Notes: generated from the sequence alone by a model not told the origin. DNA of 64,000 nucleotides from Desmospora activa DSM 45169 (GCF_003046315.1 NZ_PZZP01000001.1:1488001-1552000), one strand, 5' to 3'. Positions 52,930 to 63,705 are shown, numbered from the stretch's first letter. Made by a program: numbers and translations.

Positions 52930-55020
52930 TCAGCTGTTATCCTGCAAAACCGCCTTGCGGGACAGGTTGATCCGGCCTTGGTTGTCAATCTCAGTCACTT
53001 TGACCAGGATGCTGTCTCCCAGATTAACCACATCCGTCACCTTGTTGACCCGGTTTTGATCCAGCTGGGAGATGTGTACCAACCCTTCCTTACCGGGTAG
53101 GACCTCCACAAACGCTCCATACTTCTCCACCCGTTTCACGGTGCCGGTGTAAGTTTCTCCCACCATCACTTCCCGCACCAGATCCTCGATAATCTGTTTC
53201 GCTTTTTTGTTTTGGGCGGGGTCGGTTGAAGCGATATAAACGCGTCCATCCTGTTCAATATCGATTTTAACCCCGGTCTCATCGATGATCTTATTGATCA
53301 TACGGCCACTAGGCCCGATCACATCGCGAATCTTGTCGGGATGAATGCGTAAGGTGAGAATTTTAGGTGCATACGGGGAAAGTTCCTGACGCGGTTCAGG
53401 TATAGCCGCCTGCATGTTCTCCAGCAGTTGTAAGCGCGCACGATGGGCTTGTGCCAACGCCTCTTCCAGTACACCACGATCAATTTCCTCAATTTTGATG
53501 TCCATCTGTAAAGCGGTAACCCCTTTGGGTGTGCCTGCCACTTTAAAATCCATATCACCCAAGTGGTCTTCCATCCCCTGGATATCCGTGAGCACCGTCA
53601 CTTGGTCCCCTTCTTTCACCAACCCCATCGCAATTCCGGCAACGGGAGAATGAATTGGGACACCAGCATCCATCAAGGCCAGTGTGGAAGCGCAGATACT
53701 GGCTTGTGAAGTAGAACCGTTGGATTCCAACACTTCCGATACCAGGCGAATCGTATAAGGGAACTCGTCCTCTGACGGAATGATCGGCTCCAATGCCCGC
53801 TCGCCCAACGCGCCGTGCCCCACTTCACGCCGACCCGGTGCCCGCAGAGGCCGCGCTTCTCCCACGCTGAAGGGAGGGAAATTGTAATGGTGCATAAAGC
53901 GCTTCGATTCTTCTAAGTCCAACCCATCCAAAATCTGTACATCTCCCAGCGCTCCCAATGTGCAGACGGTGAGCACTTGTGTCTGTCCACGCCGGAACAG
54001 ACCGGAACCGTGGGTACGGGGCAAAATCCCTACCTCACTGGACAAAGGGCGAATCTCCTCAGGAGAACGACCGTCGGGACGCTTCTTCTCTACCAAGATC
54101 ATGCGGCGAACCTCTTCCTTCAGCACCGCATCCAACACTTCCTGAATACCCTTCTGCTGCTCTCCTTCCGGGTACGCTTCCGCCAACTGTTCCAAAACCT
54201 CTTCTTTTACGCGGTCAATCGCTTCTTGGCGGGCGTGTTTCTCCAACACCTGCGCCGCTTCCACCATGGGTACGACCGCCAGCTCCCGTACCCGTTGGTC
54301 CAATTCAGGATCGATCGCGTGTAGTTGCGGCTCAATTTTCTCCGCCCCGATCTCCGCCACAATCTTCTCTTGGAAAGCGACCATTTCCTTGATCGCTTCG
54401 TGTCCCAACAGAATCGCTTCCAACATGATATCTTCGGGGATTTCCTCTGCTCCCGCCTCTACCATGTTGACACCGTGTTTGGTACCGGCGACCACCAGAT
54501 GAAGATCGCTTTTTTCCATCTGCTCCACCGTCGGATTGATCACCAATTGCCCGTCGATCCGGCCTACGATTACACCGGAGATCGGACCGGCAAAAGGAAT
54601 GTCGGAGATGGACAGAGCCACTGAAGCACCAATCATCGCTGCAATCTCGGTTGAGCAATCCTGGTCGACAGACATCACTGTCGTCACAACCTGCACTTCG
54701 TTACGAAAACCATCGGGAAACAAGGGACGAATCGGTCGGTCGATTAGCCGACTGGCTAAAATCGCTTTTTCACTGGGCCGCCCTTCCCGCTTGATAAATC
54801 CACCTGGGATTTTTCCAACGGCATACAGTCGCTCTTCATAGTTAACCGTCAACGGAAAAAAGGGTAAATCCTTCGGCTCTTTGGAGGCAGTCGCCGTCGC
54901 CAATACAGCCGTTTCGCCGTAACGAACCATGACGGCACCGTTAGCTTGCTTGGCGTACTTGCCGATCTCCAAGGTTAGTTTGCGGCCGGCCAACGCCGTT
55001 TCATAAATGGTCGATTCCAT
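52930..55020 (-). CDS. pnp: Polyribonucleotide nucleotidyltransferase (PNPase)
   Basis: A 696-residue PNPase, the 3'-5' phosphorolytic exoribonuclease of the degradosome. Two RNase PH-like domains (about 1-210 and 310-545, with [17 protein letters not shown] and [11 protein letters not shown]-type sequence here [14 protein letters not shown]), a KH domain (about 555-610, [11 protein letters not shown]) and an S1 domain (about 620-690). The ATG at 55020 gives the family start [13 protein letters not shown] with GGAGG upstream. It follows rpsO, as in most bacteria. Confidence 0.97.
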   Translation of the reverse strand: MESTIYETALAGRKLTLEIGKYAKQANGAVMVRYGETAVLATATASKEPKDLPFFPLTVNYEERLYAVGKIPGGFIKREGRPSEKAILASRLIDRPIRPLFPDGFRNEVQVVTTVMSVDQDCSTEIAAMIGASVALSISDIPFAGPISGVIVGRIDGQLVINPTVEQMEKSDLHLVVAGTKHGVNMVEAGAEEIPEDIMLEAILLGHEAIKEMVAFQEKIVAEIGAEKIEPQLHAIDPELDQRVRELAVVPMVEAAQVLEKHARQEAIDRVKEEVLEQLAEAYPEGEQQKGIQEVLDAVLKEEVRRMILVEKKRPDGRSPEEIRPLSSEVGILPRTHGSGLFRRGQTQVLTVCTLGALGDVQILDGLDLEESKRFMHHYNFPPFSVGEARPLRAPGRREVGHGALGERALEPIIPSEDEFPYTIRLVSEVLESNGSTSQASICASTLALMDAGVPIHSPVAGIAMGLVKEGDQVTVLTDIQGMEDHLGDMDFKVAGTPKGVTALQMDIKIEEIDRGVLEEALAQAHRARLQLLENMQAAIPEPRQELSPYAPKILTLRIHPDKIRDVIGPSGRMINKIIDETGVKIDIEQDGRVYIASTDPAQNKKAKQIIEDLVREVMVGETYTGTVKRVEKYGAFVEVLPGKEGLVHISQLDQNRVNKVTDVVNLGDSILVKVTEIDNQGRINLSRKAVLQDNS

Positions 55021-55156
55021 CGTCGCTGTTTTTCCTCCTCTCGTAAAAGGCACATGAACACTTCTCTACCACTCCAGTATTTCCTTCCTCCGCATCATTA
55101 CAACCCCATTGAAGCAACAGGTTGAAAAATATGTAGAGCGCTTCCGGTTTCTACTG

Positions 55157-55184
55157 AAAAAAGCGGGGATATCCCCGCTTTGTT
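55157..55184 (-). terminator. Terminator after rpsO
   Basis: Perfect palindrome AAAGCGGGGATATCCCCGCTTT with T6 on the minus strand, between rpsO and pnp. Confidence 0.9.
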
Positions 55185-55188
55185 CGTG

Positions 55189-55458
55189 TTACCGGCGCAA
55201 ACCCAATTTTCCGATCAATGACCGGTACCGCGCGATATCGTTCTTCTTCAGGTAGTTGAGAAGATTACGGCGTTGTCCGACCATCTTGAGTAGTCCGCGG
55301 CGGGAGTGGTGATCTTTCTTGTGCTCACGCAAATGTTCGTTTAACTCGTTGATCCGCGTGGTCAAGATTGCGATCTGCACTTCCGGAGACCCGGTATCAT
55401 TCTCATGAGTCTTAAACTCATTAATGATCTCCTGCTTCTTTTCCAGGGAAAGGCCCAT
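55189..55458 (-). CDS. rpsO: 30S ribosomal protein S15
   Basis: An 89-residue S15, which binds the central domain of 16S rRNA. It contains [18 protein letters not shown] and [18 protein letters not shown]; these are canonical. The ATG at 55458 has GGAGG eight nt upstream. It has its own promoter and a structured leader that may carry autoregulation. Confidence 0.98.
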   Translation of the reverse strand: MGLSLEKKQEIINEFKTHENDTGSPEVQIAILTTRINELNEHLREHKKDHHSRRGLLKMVGQRRNLLNYLKKNDIARYRSLIGKLGLRR

Positions 55459-55592
55459 GACGTTCACCTCCTATTTTTGAAAACCCCCGTAGCCCAGGCA
55501 ATCGCCGAGGCTGTCGATTCTCCGAGCCAGGGTTGAGCGGGTTTCCCCGCCTATCAAAGGGGACCGCGATAGTAGGCGGCCCCTTTGATTCC
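55459..55592 (-). promoter_or_regulatory. Structured rpsO 5' leader, possible S15 operator
   Basis: The leader between the promoter and rpsO is about 130 nt. It holds ATCAAAGGGG/CCCCTTTGAT (10 bp, perfect) and, nearer the start, a multi-helix region with CTGGCTCGG, CGACAGCCTCGGCG and GCCTGGGCTACGGGGG. S15 autoregulation through a structured leader is known in Geobacillus/B. stearothermophilus; this is the expected place. The exact fold is not derived here. Confidence 0.5.
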
Positions 55593-55597
55593 CAAAC

Positions 55598-55627
55598 AGT
55601 ATAGCATAACTTTCATGAAGAAGTAAA
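55598..55627 (-). promoter_or_regulatory. rpsO sigma-A promoter
   Basis: TTTACT (55622-55627), 18-nt spacer, TGC-TATACT extended -10 (55598-55603) on the minus strand, lying over the end of ribF. Confidence 0.75.
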
Positions 55628-56572
55628 TGAGGACTCTCCTCTCCCTGATAGCCACGCCCGGGCATTTCTCTCATCGCTGCGAAGCTGATCAACCAATGCC
55701 TCAACCGATGCAAATCGTTCCTCCCCGCGCAAGCGATGGAGAAATACAGCCGTTAACTCCTCCCCATACAAATCCCCGGAGAAATCAAACAGATGAGCTT
55801 CTAATCGCAAAGAGGGGTTATCTTTGGCAAAAGTGGGGCGAAACCCTACATTCATCATGCCGGGAAACGAGGATTCCCCCCGATATACTTCTATCACATA
55901 GACACCGGTAGCCGGAATTCGATAAGGCTCCTTCACGGATAAATTGGCGGTAGGATAACCGATGGTTCGCCCCCGTTGATCACCGGGAATCACATGTCCC
56001 CGTAGCCCGTAGGGGCGCCCCAAAATGGAAATCGCTTTTTCCACCTCTCCTTGATCCAGATAGGTGCGAAGGCGACTGCTGGAAACCGGCTGGCCATCCC
56101 AATCGACCGGACCCACTACCTCTACTTGGATACGCCCTTGTCCCAGAAGAGAAAGGTCTTCCGGCTTCCCTTCGGCTCCACGTCCAAAGTTGAAATTATA
56201 ACCAACAGAGACGCTGTTCACACCCAGCGGAAGCAACACATCCTGTACAAACGCTTCCTTGCTCAAGGCGGCAAACGCACGGTTAAACTGCATCACATAG
56301 ACCCGCTCCACACCCAGACGTTGAAACTGATCCAACTTTTCCGGAAGTGGTGTCAGATACTGATTGATCCCATTTTTTTTGCCTAAAACTTCGCGGGGAT
56401 GGGGGTCAAAAGTCATCACTGCCGCAGTCGCTTGCGACGCCTTTGCAACGTCTACCGCCTGTTTGATTACCGCTTGATGCCCGAGGTGAACCCCGTCAAA
56501 GTAACCGATCGCCATAGACAATGGGGTATCGGGAGTTGGAATGTGTCGATAGTTTAGTTGGATCGTTTCCAT
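55613..56572 (-). CDS. ribF: Bifunctional riboflavin kinase/FAD synthetase
   Basis: A 319-residue RibF making FMN and FAD. The N-terminal FMN adenylyltransferase domain has GYFDGVHLGHQ near 23-33 and SSSRLR near 160; the C-terminal kinase domain has GRTIGYPTANL near 200 and GVYVI near 220. The ATG at 56572 has AGGTG upstream and lies 5 nt past the truB stop. It is last gene of the rimP-nusA-infB operon. Confidence 0.95.
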   Translation of the reverse strand: METIQLNYRHIPTPDTPLSMAIGYFDGVHLGHQAVIKQAVDVAKASQATAAVMTFDPHPREVLGKKNGINQYLTPLPEKLDQFQRLGVERVYVMQFNRAFAALSKEAFVQDVLLPLGVNSVSVGYNFNFGRGAEGKPEDLSLLGQGRIQVEVVGPVDWDGQPVSSSRLRTYLDQGEVEKAISILGRPYGLRGHVIPGDQRGRTIGYPTANLSVKEPYRIPATGVYVIEVYRGESSFPGMMNVGFRPTFAKDNPSLRLEAHLFDFSGDLYGEELTAVFLHRLRGEERFASVEALVDQLRSDERNARAWLSGRGESSFTSS

Positions 56573-56577
56573 CGGTT

Positions 56578-57486
56578 TCACCTGACCCGAAAAACTTTTT
56601 CCGGTTTAAGGACCGGTTGATCTTCCATCAAGCGATACAATGCATGACAGTTCCCGTCTTCCGTCAAGATGCGAAAGCGGGTGCCGGGTTTTGCGTCGGT
56701 TGGCTCACCGTTCCAAGGAAGAGGGACGCCGTTTTCTACCCGTTTTTGCTCGTCATCAGTGATCGTGACTGCAGGAAGATGGGACAAGGCTTCACCAACA
56801 CTTACCAATACCTGATTCCAATCCCCCCGCTGCGCCACTTCCTCCAATGATTCCAGTGACCAGGCATCCTGTAACGAAAAGGGGCCGCTCTGTACTCGCA
56901 CCAGTGCCGACATATGTGCAGGCGCTCCCAATGCTCGTCCAATATCGACACAGAGGGTACGGATATAGGTTCCTTTGGAACACCAGACATCCAGGTCAAG
57001 GCGCGGTCGAGGGCCCGGTTCAAACCCGACGCGGGTCAACCGATGGATCACCACTTCCCGCGAAGGGCGCTCCACCTCTTTTCCCTCTCTCGCCCATTCA
57101 TACAGCCGTTTGCCGTCAATCTTGACAGCGGAGTACATCGGAGGTGTTTGCCGGATCACTCCTTCAAATCGGCGCAACACCTCGTCCACCTGGTTGATAT
57201 CGAGAGGGGACACTTCCGCCTCTTCAATCACGCGCCCGGTCTGATCCTGGGTATCTGTCGCCATGCCCAATACCAATGAACCACGGTATCGCTTAGGCAT
57301 CTCCTGCACGATCTCTACAATCCGGGTCGCCTGCCCCAGACAGAGGGGAAGCACCCCTGTCACTTCCGGATCAAGCGTGCCTGTATGACCGATCTTTTTT
57401 TGACGGGTAAGACGCCGCACACGGGAAACTACATCGTGAGAAGTCATGCCGCTTGGCTTTGCCACCGGCAAAACGCCATGCAACAT
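56578..57486 (-). CDS. truB: tRNA pseudouridine-55 synthase
   Basis: A 302-residue TruB with the catalytic motif HTGTLDPEVTGVLPL (about 34-48, nucleophilic Asp) and PPMYSAVKIDGKRLYEWAR near 108-126, plus a C-terminal RNA-binding extension. It makes pseudouridine 55 in tRNA. The ATG at 57486 overlaps the nrnA stop (TGATG) and has GGGAGGGAG upstream. Confidence 0.96.
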   Translation of the reverse strand: MLHGVLPVAKPSGMTSHDVVSRVRRLTRQKKIGHTGTLDPEVTGVLPLCLGQATRIVEIVQEMPKRYRGSLVLGMATDTQDQTGRVIEEAEVSPLDINQVDEVLRRFEGVIRQTPPMYSAVKIDGKRLYEWAREGKEVERPSREVVIHRLTRVGFEPGPRPRLDLDVWCSKGTYIRTLCVDIGRALGAPAHMSALVRVQSGPFSLQDAWSLESLEEVAQRGDWNQVLVSVGEALSHLPAVTITDDEQKRVENGVPLPWNGEPTDAKPGTRFRILTEDGNCHALYRLMEDQPVLKPEKVFRVR

Positions 57487-58478
57487 CACTCCCTCCCTCC
57501 CTCTAAACAGGCATTCACCCGTTCCAACATCATCGGCTCCACTTCTTCGCGGCTTCCCGTCAAGGTGCATCCCGCAGCACGAGCATGGCCGCCTCCGCCG
57601 AAGGAATGAGCCAGCTCAGCCACATCGACGATTTCTCTGGAACGAAGGCTTACCTTCACCTTATCGCCTTCCGTTTCCCGAAATAACAACCCGACATCGA
57701 CTCCGATCACATTGCGGGCATAGTTGACAATGCCGTCCAGATCGTCCTCTTCCGCCCCGGATTCTTGAAAATCGAGCCGAGTCAACCAGATCCAGCCGAC
57801 GCGGCCGTCAGCGGTAAAGCGAAGGTTGGACAATCCCCGCTGCAGCAAGGCCAACTGACCCCGGCTCATCGTTTCGATCACCCGATCCGCTACTTCCCCT
57901 GCGTTCACACCGTGACGCAAGAGAGAAGCCGCCATCTCCATCACCTCTGGCGTCGTGTTGGAGTAGCGAAATCCGCCTGTATCCGTCAGCAAGCCCGTGT
58001 ACAAAGCAAGCGCCAAGGAAGACGAAAAGGGTATATCCATCACTTTTGCTACCGTATAGAGAATTTGGGCCGTTGCCGCCGCATCCTCCACCACCAGATT
58101 AACCGTGCCAAAGCGATCATTGGTGGGATGGTGATCAATATTTAACAACGGGATATCTGCGGGGATATACTCCCACACCACTCCCATTCGTTCCCGATCG
58201 GCCACATCAACGGCAACAACGCCATCAAAAGAGCATCCATCCAACTCCGTCGGCGGCAGAATCCTATCGCAGCCGGGCAAGAATTGAAATTTAGGTGGGA
58301 TCGGCGATTCATTGGTTAAGACGACTTCTTTGCCTAGATGCTCCAACATCGCCTTAACGGCCAATGTGGAACCGATGGCATCTCCGTCGGGGTGAAGATG
58401 GGAGACAACGAGATAGCGCTCTTTCTCCCGCAGAAACGATGACGTCTGAAGCCAGACGTCACTGTGGTCCCCGGCCAT
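57486..58478 (-). CDS. nrnA: NrnA-type DHH phosphoesterase (nanoRNase/pAp phosphatase)
   Basis: A 330-residue DHH-DHHA1 phosphoesterase that degrades short oligoribonucleotides and 3'-phosphoadenosine 5'-phosphate. Motifs: [11 protein letters not shown] near 27, VDVADRERM near 90, [12 protein letters not shown] near 112, [10 protein letters not shown] near 162 and [11 protein letters not shown] near 295. It overlaps rbfA by 20 nt. nrnA is elsewhere in B. subtilis, but this placement between rbfA and truB is frequent in Firmicutes. Confidence 0.92.
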   Translation of the reverse strand: MAGDHSDVWLQTSSFLREKERYLVVSHLHPDGDAIGSTLAVKAMLEHLGKEVVLTNESPIPPKFQFLPGCDRILPPTELDGCSFDGVVAVDVADRERMGVVWEYIPADIPLLNIDHHPTNDRFGTVNLVVEDAAATAQILYTVAKVMDIPFSSSLALALYTGLLTDTGGFRYSNTTPEVMEMAASLLRHGVNAGEVADRVIETMSRGQLALLQRGLSNLRFTADGRVGWIWLTRLDFQESGAEEDDLDGIVNYARNVIGVDVGLLFRETEGDKVKVSLRSREIVDVAELAHSFGGGGHARAAGCTLTGSREEVEPMMLERVNACLEGGRE

Positions 58479-58818
58479 CCCGGTTCACTTCCTTCAGCAG
58501 CTTTGAAATATGCTGACCGTGTTCAATCGACTCATCAAACTTAAAAATTAACTCCGGTGTATGGCGCAATTGAACGCGTCTGCCGATCTCCGTACGCAAA
58601 AAACCTTTTGCCTTCTCTAATCCCGCTAAGGTTTGTTCACGCTGATCGGACCCACCCAGCACACTGATAAATACCTTTGCTTGTTGCAAATCCCCGCTCA
58701 TCTCTACAGCCGTTACTGTGACAAATCCGATTCGGGGATCTTTCATCTCCTGTTGCAGCACTTGACTCAACACTTTTTTTACCTGTTCGCCGACACGACT
58801 CGCACGTATGCGTGCCAT
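58459..58818 (-). CDS. rbfA: Ribosome-binding factor A
   Basis: A 119-residue RbfA with the KH-like fold; [19 protein letters not shown] (about 25-43) and [18 protein letters not shown] (about 84-101) are diagnostic. It matures the 5' end of 16S rRNA on 30S subunits. The ATG at 58818 follows ylxP by 34 nt. Confidence 0.96.
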   Translation of the reverse strand: MARIRASRVGEQVKKVLSQVLQQEMKDPRIGFVTVTAVEMSGDLQQAKVFISVLGGSDQREQTLAGLEKAKGFLRTEIGRRVQLRHTPELIFKFDESIEHGQHISKLLKEVNRDGRGPQ

Positions 58819-58852
58819 CGCCGATACCTCCTACTCGCCTTCCATCCACCCA

Positions 58853-59140
58853 TCACAGATACGTGATTTCGGCGTCGATTATTTCCAGCCCTTCCACCTC
58901 TTCCAACAGGCGCAGAGCGGTATTTAATTCTTTTTCCACTAATACACGGGAGCTGCTGACGGCCGCAACCGCCAACTGCGCCCACTGTCGATCATCCTGT
59001 TCGCCTACCTCTGCGGCGGATAAACCTAATCGCTGCCGCACGCGGGCAAGTCCACTTTTGACGGCTCTCCGCTTATCTTTGAGCGAAGTGGAACCCATCA
59101 TACGGCAGCGGCACTCCAACAGGCCGACAACCGCCGCCAT
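58853..59140 (-). CDS. ylxP: YlxP-like DUF503 protein
   Basis: A 95-residue DUF503 protein with the conserved STSLKDKRRAVKS (about 17-29) and AAEVGEQDDRQWAQLAVAAV near 42-61. Function is not settled; the gene is always tied to infB-rbfA, suggesting ribosome or translation work. The ATG overlaps the infB stop (TGATG). Confidence 0.92.
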   Translation of the reverse strand: MAAVVGLLECRCRMMGSTSLKDKRRAVKSGLARVRQRLGLSAAEVGEQDDRQWAQLAVAAVSSSRVLVEKELNTALRLLEEVEGLEIIDAEITYL

Positions 59141-61347
59141 CAGCGCTCCACTTCTTCCAGGATAAACACTTCGATGACGTCGCCTTCTTTGATGTCGTTA
59201 TATCCTTTCAGCGTCAAGCCACATTCATAGCCCTGGGCTACTTCTTTGGCATCGTCCTTAAACCGTTTCAGTGTATCGAGATCCCCTTCGTGAATCACGA
59301 CACCGTCCCGGATCAGCTGGGCTTTGCCGTCACGCACGATTTTTCCTTCCGTCACATAACAACCGGCGATCGTTCCCACTTTGGAAACCTTAAAGGTTTG
59401 TCGAACCTCAGCCCGACCCACCATCTGCTCCCGAAAGATGGGGTCCAGCATTCCTTTCATCGCCGACTCAATCTCTTCGATCGCGTTGTAGATCACCCGA
59501 TGCAGGCGAATATCCACTTTTTCCTGCTCTGCCGTGGCACGGGCATTGGGTTCCGGGCGTACGTTGAAACCGACGATGATGGCATTGGATGCTGAAGCCA
59601 AAATAACGTCAGATTCGGTAATCGCCCCGGCACCGGAGTGGACGATGTTGACGCGAACCCCTTCGATCTCGATCTTTTCAAAAGAACCGCGCAACGCTTC
59701 CGCTGAACCTTGCACATCCGCTTTAATGATAATATTGAGGTCTTTTACCTCTCCCTCACTAATCTGCTTATACAAATCATCGAGGGTGACGCGGCTGCTG
59801 GCTCCCCATTCCTCTTGCCGTTTCTTCTCATTCCGTTTGTCGGCGATCTCCCGGGCTTTCTTTTCATCCGTAAACACTAAAAAGGGATCGCCTGCCTCCG
59901 GAACATCGGATAAACCTAAAATCTCGATCGGTGTGGAGGGGCCAGCCGATTTCACCCGTTTGCCGCGATCATTGACCATCGCCCGGATTTTACCGAAATA
60001 GTTGCCAGCCACGATCGCATCGCCCACATGTAGGGTTCCGTTTTGTACCAGAATGGTAGCGACGGCGCCACGACCTTTATCCAACTCAGCCTCAATCACA
60101 ATTCCTCGTGCCCGTTTATTCGGGTTGGCTTTATATTCCTGCACTTCAGCCACCAGCAAAACCATCTCTAACAGCTCTTCAATGCCTTCTCCATTAACCG
60201 CGGACACGGGTACAAAAATAGTCTCGCCGCCCCATTCCTCCGGTATCAAACCGTGTTCGGTCAGTTGTTGTTTCACCCGATCGGGGTTGGCCTCCGGTTT
60301 ATCCATTTTATTGACCGCCACAATAATGGGCACATTGGCCGCTTTGGCGTGATTGATGGCCTCAATCGTCTGCGGCATCACACCGTCATCAGCAGCTACC
60401 ACCAGAATCGTGATATCCGTCACTTCGGCACCACGGGCCCGCATCGTCGTAAAGGCCGCGTGTCCCGGCGTATCCAGGAACGTGATCTTTTTATCGTTGG
60501 CTTCCGCTTGGTAAGCACCGATATGCTGGGTAATTCCGCCCGCTTCACCAGCCGTCACTTTTGTATGGCGGATCGTATCAAGCAAAGTAGTTTTACCGTG
60601 GTCGACATGCCCCATAATGGTAACCACAGGTGAACGCTCTTGTAGATCTTCAGGAGCGTCTTCTTCCACTTGCTCTTCAAACGCCGATTCATCGATAATC
60701 TCTTTGTAATTGACCTTTGCACCAAACTCTCCAGCGACCAATTGAATCGTGTCTACATCAATCTCTTGGTTGATGGTGGCCATGGTGCCTAATCCCATCA
60801 GCTTTTTAATCACTTCGGATGCTTCGCGTCGCAAGAGTTTAGCCAGATCCCCGACAGACATCGGGCCGGATACTTCAATCTCCGTTGGCAATACTGGTGC
60901 CTGCTTAGGCGCTTGACTACCCCGTCCGCCCCGACGGCCGCCGCGACGGTCACGACCGCCTTTTTTACCGCGAAAATTTCCGCCACCCTTGTTGGCGTTT
61001 TTATGTTGGCTTTTCCCCTGGTTTTGTCGGTTTGGCCCTTGACCCTGCCGGTTTCCCTGACCTTGGCCTTGACGATTCCCCTGACCTTGGCCTTGCCGGT
61101 TTCCCTGGCCTTGTCTCTGCGGCTTTCTATCCTGCTGTTTTGTCTCTGTTGCTTCTGCTTTGGTATTCGTTTTCTCCGCCCCCTGCTTTACGTCTTTAAA
61201 AAATTTCTCTACTCGTTTTACCATATCGTCAGTCATCACGCTCATATGATTATTGACCGCGATATCCATCCGTTTCAAGATGGTTAAAACTTCTTTGCTA
61301 CTCATATTCATTTGTTTAGCGTATTCATATACGCGAACTTTCGACAA
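59140..61347 (-). CDS. infB: Translation initiation factor IF-2
   Basis: A 735-residue IF-2, the GTPase that brings initiator tRNA to the 30S subunit. The N-terminal IF2-N motif ([20 protein letters not shown]), a Gln/Gly/Arg-rich low-complexity linker (about 75-125), then the G domain: GHVDHGKTT near 245, DTPGHAAF near 290, NKMD near 345. The start is a TTG at 61347, six nt after GGAGGTGA; upstream in-frame ATG/GTG codons overlap the ribosome site or the ylxQ end. Confidence 0.97.
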   Translation of the reverse strand: MSKVRVYEYAKQMNMSSKEVLTILKRMDIAVNNHMSVMTDDMVKRVEKFFKDVKQGAEKTNTKAEATETKQQDRKPQRQGQGNRQGQGQGNRQGQGQGNRQGQGPNRQNQGKSQHKNANKGGGNFRGKKGGRDRRGGRRGGRGSQAPKQAPVLPTEIEVSGPMSVGDLAKLLRREASEVIKKLMGLGTMATINQEIDVDTIQLVAGEFGAKVNYKEIIDESAFEEQVEEDAPEDLQERSPVVTIMGHVDHGKTTLLDTIRHTKVTAGEAGGITQHIGAYQAEANDKKITFLDTPGHAAFTTMRARGAEVTDITILVVAADDGVMPQTIEAINHAKAANVPIIVAVNKMDKPEANPDRVKQQLTEHGLIPEEWGGETIFVPVSAVNGEGIEELLEMVLLVAEVQEYKANPNKRARGIVIEAELDKGRGAVATILVQNGTLHVGDAIVAGNYFGKIRAMVNDRGKRVKSAGPSTPIEILGLSDVPEAGDPFLVFTDEKKAREIADKRNEKKRQEEWGASSRVTLDDLYKQISEGEVKDLNIIIKADVQGSAEALRGSFEKIEIEGVRVNIVHSGAGAITESDVILASASNAIIVGFNVRPEPNARATAEQEKVDIRLHRVIYNAIEEIESAMKGMLDPIFREQMVGRAEVRQTFKVSKVGTIAGCYVTEGKIVRDGKAQLIRDGVVIHEGDLDTLKRFKDDAKEVAQGYECGLTLKGYNDIKEGDVIEVFILEEVER
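61049..61120 (-). repeat. 24-nt tandem repeat in infB linker
   Basis: Three units of about 24 nt (61049-61072, 61073-61096, 61097 on, the last shortened) encode the RQGQGQGN-type repeats of the IF-2 linker. Slippage could vary its length between strains. Confidence 0.85.
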
Positions 61348-61361
61348 ATCGCTCACCTCCA

Positions 61362-61664
61362 TCAATGACTGGAAACCCGATCCCGAATCGTACGGGCAAA
61401 GCCCGGGTCGGTAACGGCGATCACCACCCGCTCCGCTTTACCGAGGGCGTGGCCCAATTGTTGCCTTGATGAAATCTGGATCAGGGGAATCCGGTAGGAC
61501 GCGCATTTATCGGATACTTTCTTTTTTGTGTTGGGACCGGCGTCTGCGGCAAGTATTACCAGAGCGACATCACCGCTGCGAACCGTCCGTAGAACCGGCT
61601 CTTCACCTGTAATGACACTACCTGCCCGCATGGCTAGGCCAAGTAGATTCAGCCAATCACTCAT
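61362..61664 (-). CDS. ylxQ: YlxQ, L7Ae-family RNA-binding protein
   Basis: A 100-residue L7Ae/L30e-type protein (YlxQ). [20 protein letters not shown] (about 6-25) and [15 protein letters not shown] (about 37-51) are typical. It probably binds kink-turn RNA. The ATG overlaps the ylxR stop region (8 nt) behind GGGGAAG. Confidence 0.93.
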   Translation of the reverse strand: MSDWLNLLGLAMRAGSVITGEEPVLRTVRSGDVALVILAADAGPNTKKKVSDKCASYRIPLIQISSRQQLGHALGKAERVVIAVTDPGFARTIRDRVSSH

Positions 61665-61935
61665 CCAGCTTCCCCGTCGCAATATACGACTCTAACTGTT
61701 GGTAGACTTTCTCATCCACTTTTGTCTTAAGAGCCCGGTCCAACGCCTTTTTCTTTTTCGCCAACTCCACATACTCCGGCTTGGCACATAGATAGGCACC
61801 ACGACCAGATTTCTTGCCCGTCGGATCAATCAGGATCTCCTCATCCGGCGTGCGCACCACCCGGATCAACTCTTTCTTCGGAAACATCTCCTGGGATGCA
61901 ACACATTTGCGCATGGGTACCTTGCGCGTTTTCAA
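61657..61935 (-). CDS. ylxR: YlxR (DUF448) RNA-binding protein
   Basis: A 92-residue YlxR with PMRKCVASQEM near 7-17 and the GRGAYLC motif near 45-51. The family binds RNA and has been linked to nucleoid or RNase P functions; its role remains unsettled. The TTG at 61935 is chosen because GGAGG lies eight nt upstream and the family starts here; an earlier GTG overlaps the ribosome site. Confidence 0.93.
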   Translation of the reverse strand: MKTRKVPMRKCVASQEMFPKKELIRVVRTPDEEILIDPTGKKSGRGAYLCAKPEYVELAKKKKALDRALKTKVDEKVYQQLESYIATGKLDE

Positions 61936-61967
61936 CCCATCCACCTCCTTCACTCCCGTAGGAGACG

Positions 61968-63119
61968 TCAGGACTGATGATCACCATCGACAGCGCTTTC
62001 GGATGATTCCGCTAAACCGACTTCAGTCTCTACCGCTTCCGGCTCTGCCTCAACGGATTTAACTTCCGGCTCTGTCTCTTCCTGACTCAACGCTTCAGAC
62101 TCACTTTTAATGTCGATTTTCCAACCGGTCAGTTTGGCTGCAAGACGAGCGTTCTGCCCTTCCTTGCCGATCGCCAGTGATAACTGGTGATCGGGAACCA
62201 CCACACGGGCCACTTTTTCTCCCTCTTGGATATCGACACTAACTACCTTGGACGGACTTAAGGCATTGGAGACAAATTCTACCGCTTCTTCGGAATGACG
62301 AACGATATCGATTTTTTCCCCTCGCAGCTCATTGACCACCGTCTGTACCCGCATGCCCCGATGACCCACACATGCACCGACGGGATCCACTTGCTCATCC
62401 CGGGAGGAAACCGCAATCTTAGAACGGTAGCCCGCTTCCCTGGCCACGGAGCGAATCTCCACAATTCCCTCGTAAATCTCGGGAACCTCCAACTCAAACA
62501 GCCGTTTTAACAAGCCGGGATGGGTACGGGATACAAATACTTGCGGACCTTTGGTCGATTTCTCCACCCGGGTGATATATGCTTTAACCCGGTCATTGTG
62601 CTTAAAGCGTTCACCAGGCATCGTCTCCACATGAGGTAGCAACGCCTCCACCCGCCCCAGGTCGATAAAATAGTGGCGATTGTCAGATCGCTGCACAACC
62701 CCAGTTACAATATCTTCTTCCCGGTCGATAAACTCTTCGTAAATAATGCTTCGTTCCGCTTCGCGAATGCGTTGGGTTACCACCTGTTTCGCCGTTTGCG
62801 CTGCAATCCGGCCAAAGTCGGCTGGTGTCACCTCAATCTCCACAATATCCCCCAGCTGATAAGTGGGGCTAATATCCGCAGCGGCATCCTGGGAGATTTC
62901 CAGCCTTGGATCAAGGACTTCATCTACTACCGTTTTACGGGCAAACACCCGAACCCGTCCCGTATTCCGGTCGATATCCACCCGCACATTTTGGGCGGAA
63001 TTGAAGTTTCGCTTATACCCTGAAATCAAGGCCGCTTCAATCGCCTCGATCAACACCTCTTTGCTGATGCCCTTTTCTTTTTCCAACTGGGCTAGGGCGT
63101 CGATGAACTCTGCATTCAT
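61968..63119 (-). CDS. nusA: Transcription termination/antitermination factor NusA
   Basis: A 383-residue NusA with an N-terminal RNA-polymerase-binding domain (about 1-125), an S1 domain (about 130-200), two KH domains (about 205-345, with [21 protein letters not shown] here around 255 and [20 protein letters not shown] around 310) and an acidic tail rich in Glu and Ala (about 348-383). It modulates pausing and intrinsic termination. The ATG at 63119 has GGGAGGAG upstream. It may feed back on its operon leader. Confidence 0.97.
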   Translation of the reverse strand: MNAEFIDALAQLEKEKGISKEVLIEAIEAALISGYKRNFNSAQNVRVDIDRNTGRVRVFARKTVVDEVLDPRLEISQDAAADISPTYQLGDIVEIEVTPADFGRIAAQTAKQVVTQRIREAERSIIYEEFIDREEDIVTGVVQRSDNRHYFIDLGRVEALLPHVETMPGERFKHNDRVKAYITRVEKSTKGPQVFVSRTHPGLLKRLFELEVPEIYEGIVEIRSVAREAGYRSKIAVSSRDEQVDPVGACVGHRGMRVQTVVNELRGEKIDIVRHSEEAVEFVSNALSPSKVVSVDIQEGEKVARVVVPDHQLSLAIGKEGQNARLAAKLTGWKIDIKSESEALSQEETEPEVKSVEAEPEAVETEVGLAESSESAVDGDHQS

Positions 63120-63141
63120 CGCTCATTTCTCCTCCCTTCAA

Positions 63142-63603
63142 TTAAAACACGAGGACACGTCGCGCTTTCGCCACTTTGTCACGAGGAATTTCCACCACTT
63201 CCCCATCCATATCAATCGTGACCATATCCGCGGTGTACGTTTCCAGCGTCCCTTCAAATTGTTTACGGCCGTCGATGGCCTCATAGGTGGTTAAAAAGAT
63301 ACGTTCACCGACAGCGCGCTGAAAATGGCTGTCCTTTTTTAACGGGCGTTCCGCCCCGGGGGAAGAGACCTCCAGATAATAACCGCCCTTGATCGGATCC
63401 GACCGATCCAATGCTGCACCGAGCCGCTCGCTTACCCGGCTGCAGTCGTCCAGGTCCACCTTTCCATCCGGTCGGTCAATATAGACGCGCAGGAACCAAC
63501 TCTTCCCTTCCTTTGTAAATTCCGTGTCATACAATTCCAACCCTTCTTCTGTCAGGATCGGATTTACCAACTCTTCTACAGCCTCAAGCACCTTGCGACT
63601 CAA
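63142..63603 (-). CDS. rimP: Ribosome maturation factor RimP
   Basis: A 153-residue RimP, which assists 30S assembly. Family segments are ELYDTEFTKEGKSWFLRVYI (about 23-42), DLDDCSRVSERLGAALD (about 50-66) and YYLEVSSPGAERPLKK (about 73-88). The TTG at 63603 lies seven to ten nt after GGAGGGA and matches the family N-terminus; the frame is open far upstream through the leader and promoter, which cannot be coding. It is first gene of the nusA-infB operon. Confidence 0.93.
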   Translation of the reverse strand: MSRKVLEAVEELVNPILTEEGLELYDTEFTKEGKSWFLRVYIDRPDGKVDLDDCSRVSERLGAALDRSDPIKGGYYLEVSSPGAERPLKKDSHFQRAVGERIFLTTYEAIDGRKQFEGTLETYTADMVTIDMDGEVVEIPRDKVAKARRVLVF

Positions 63604-63654
63604 ATGCGACTCCCTCCTTCTATTACGAGCTGTACCGTTTCTTACAGCTACAAA

Positions 63655-63684
63655 GGGAAAGAGTGGGTAACAACCCACTCTTTT
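63655..63684 (-). terminator. Weak terminator/attenuator in the nusA operon leader
   Basis: AAAGAGTGGGT/ACCCACTCTTT, 11 bp, 4-nt loop; the tail CCCTTTG after it has its T residues interrupted by C. It stands between the inner promoter and rimP. Interrupted U-tracts are the mark of NusA-dependent terminators. Confidence 0.7.
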
Positions 63685-63705
63685 CGGCCGGACATTTCTC
63701 CTATC

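Noticed and set aside
61049-61120. CRISPR-like short repeats in infB
   Set aside because: Units are contiguous 24-mers without spacers and encode the IF-2 linker.
60913-61287. A 124-codon plus-strand membrane-like ORF opposite infB
   Set aside because: Mirror image of the repetitive Gln/Gly linker; hydrophobicity is an artefact of antisense repeats.
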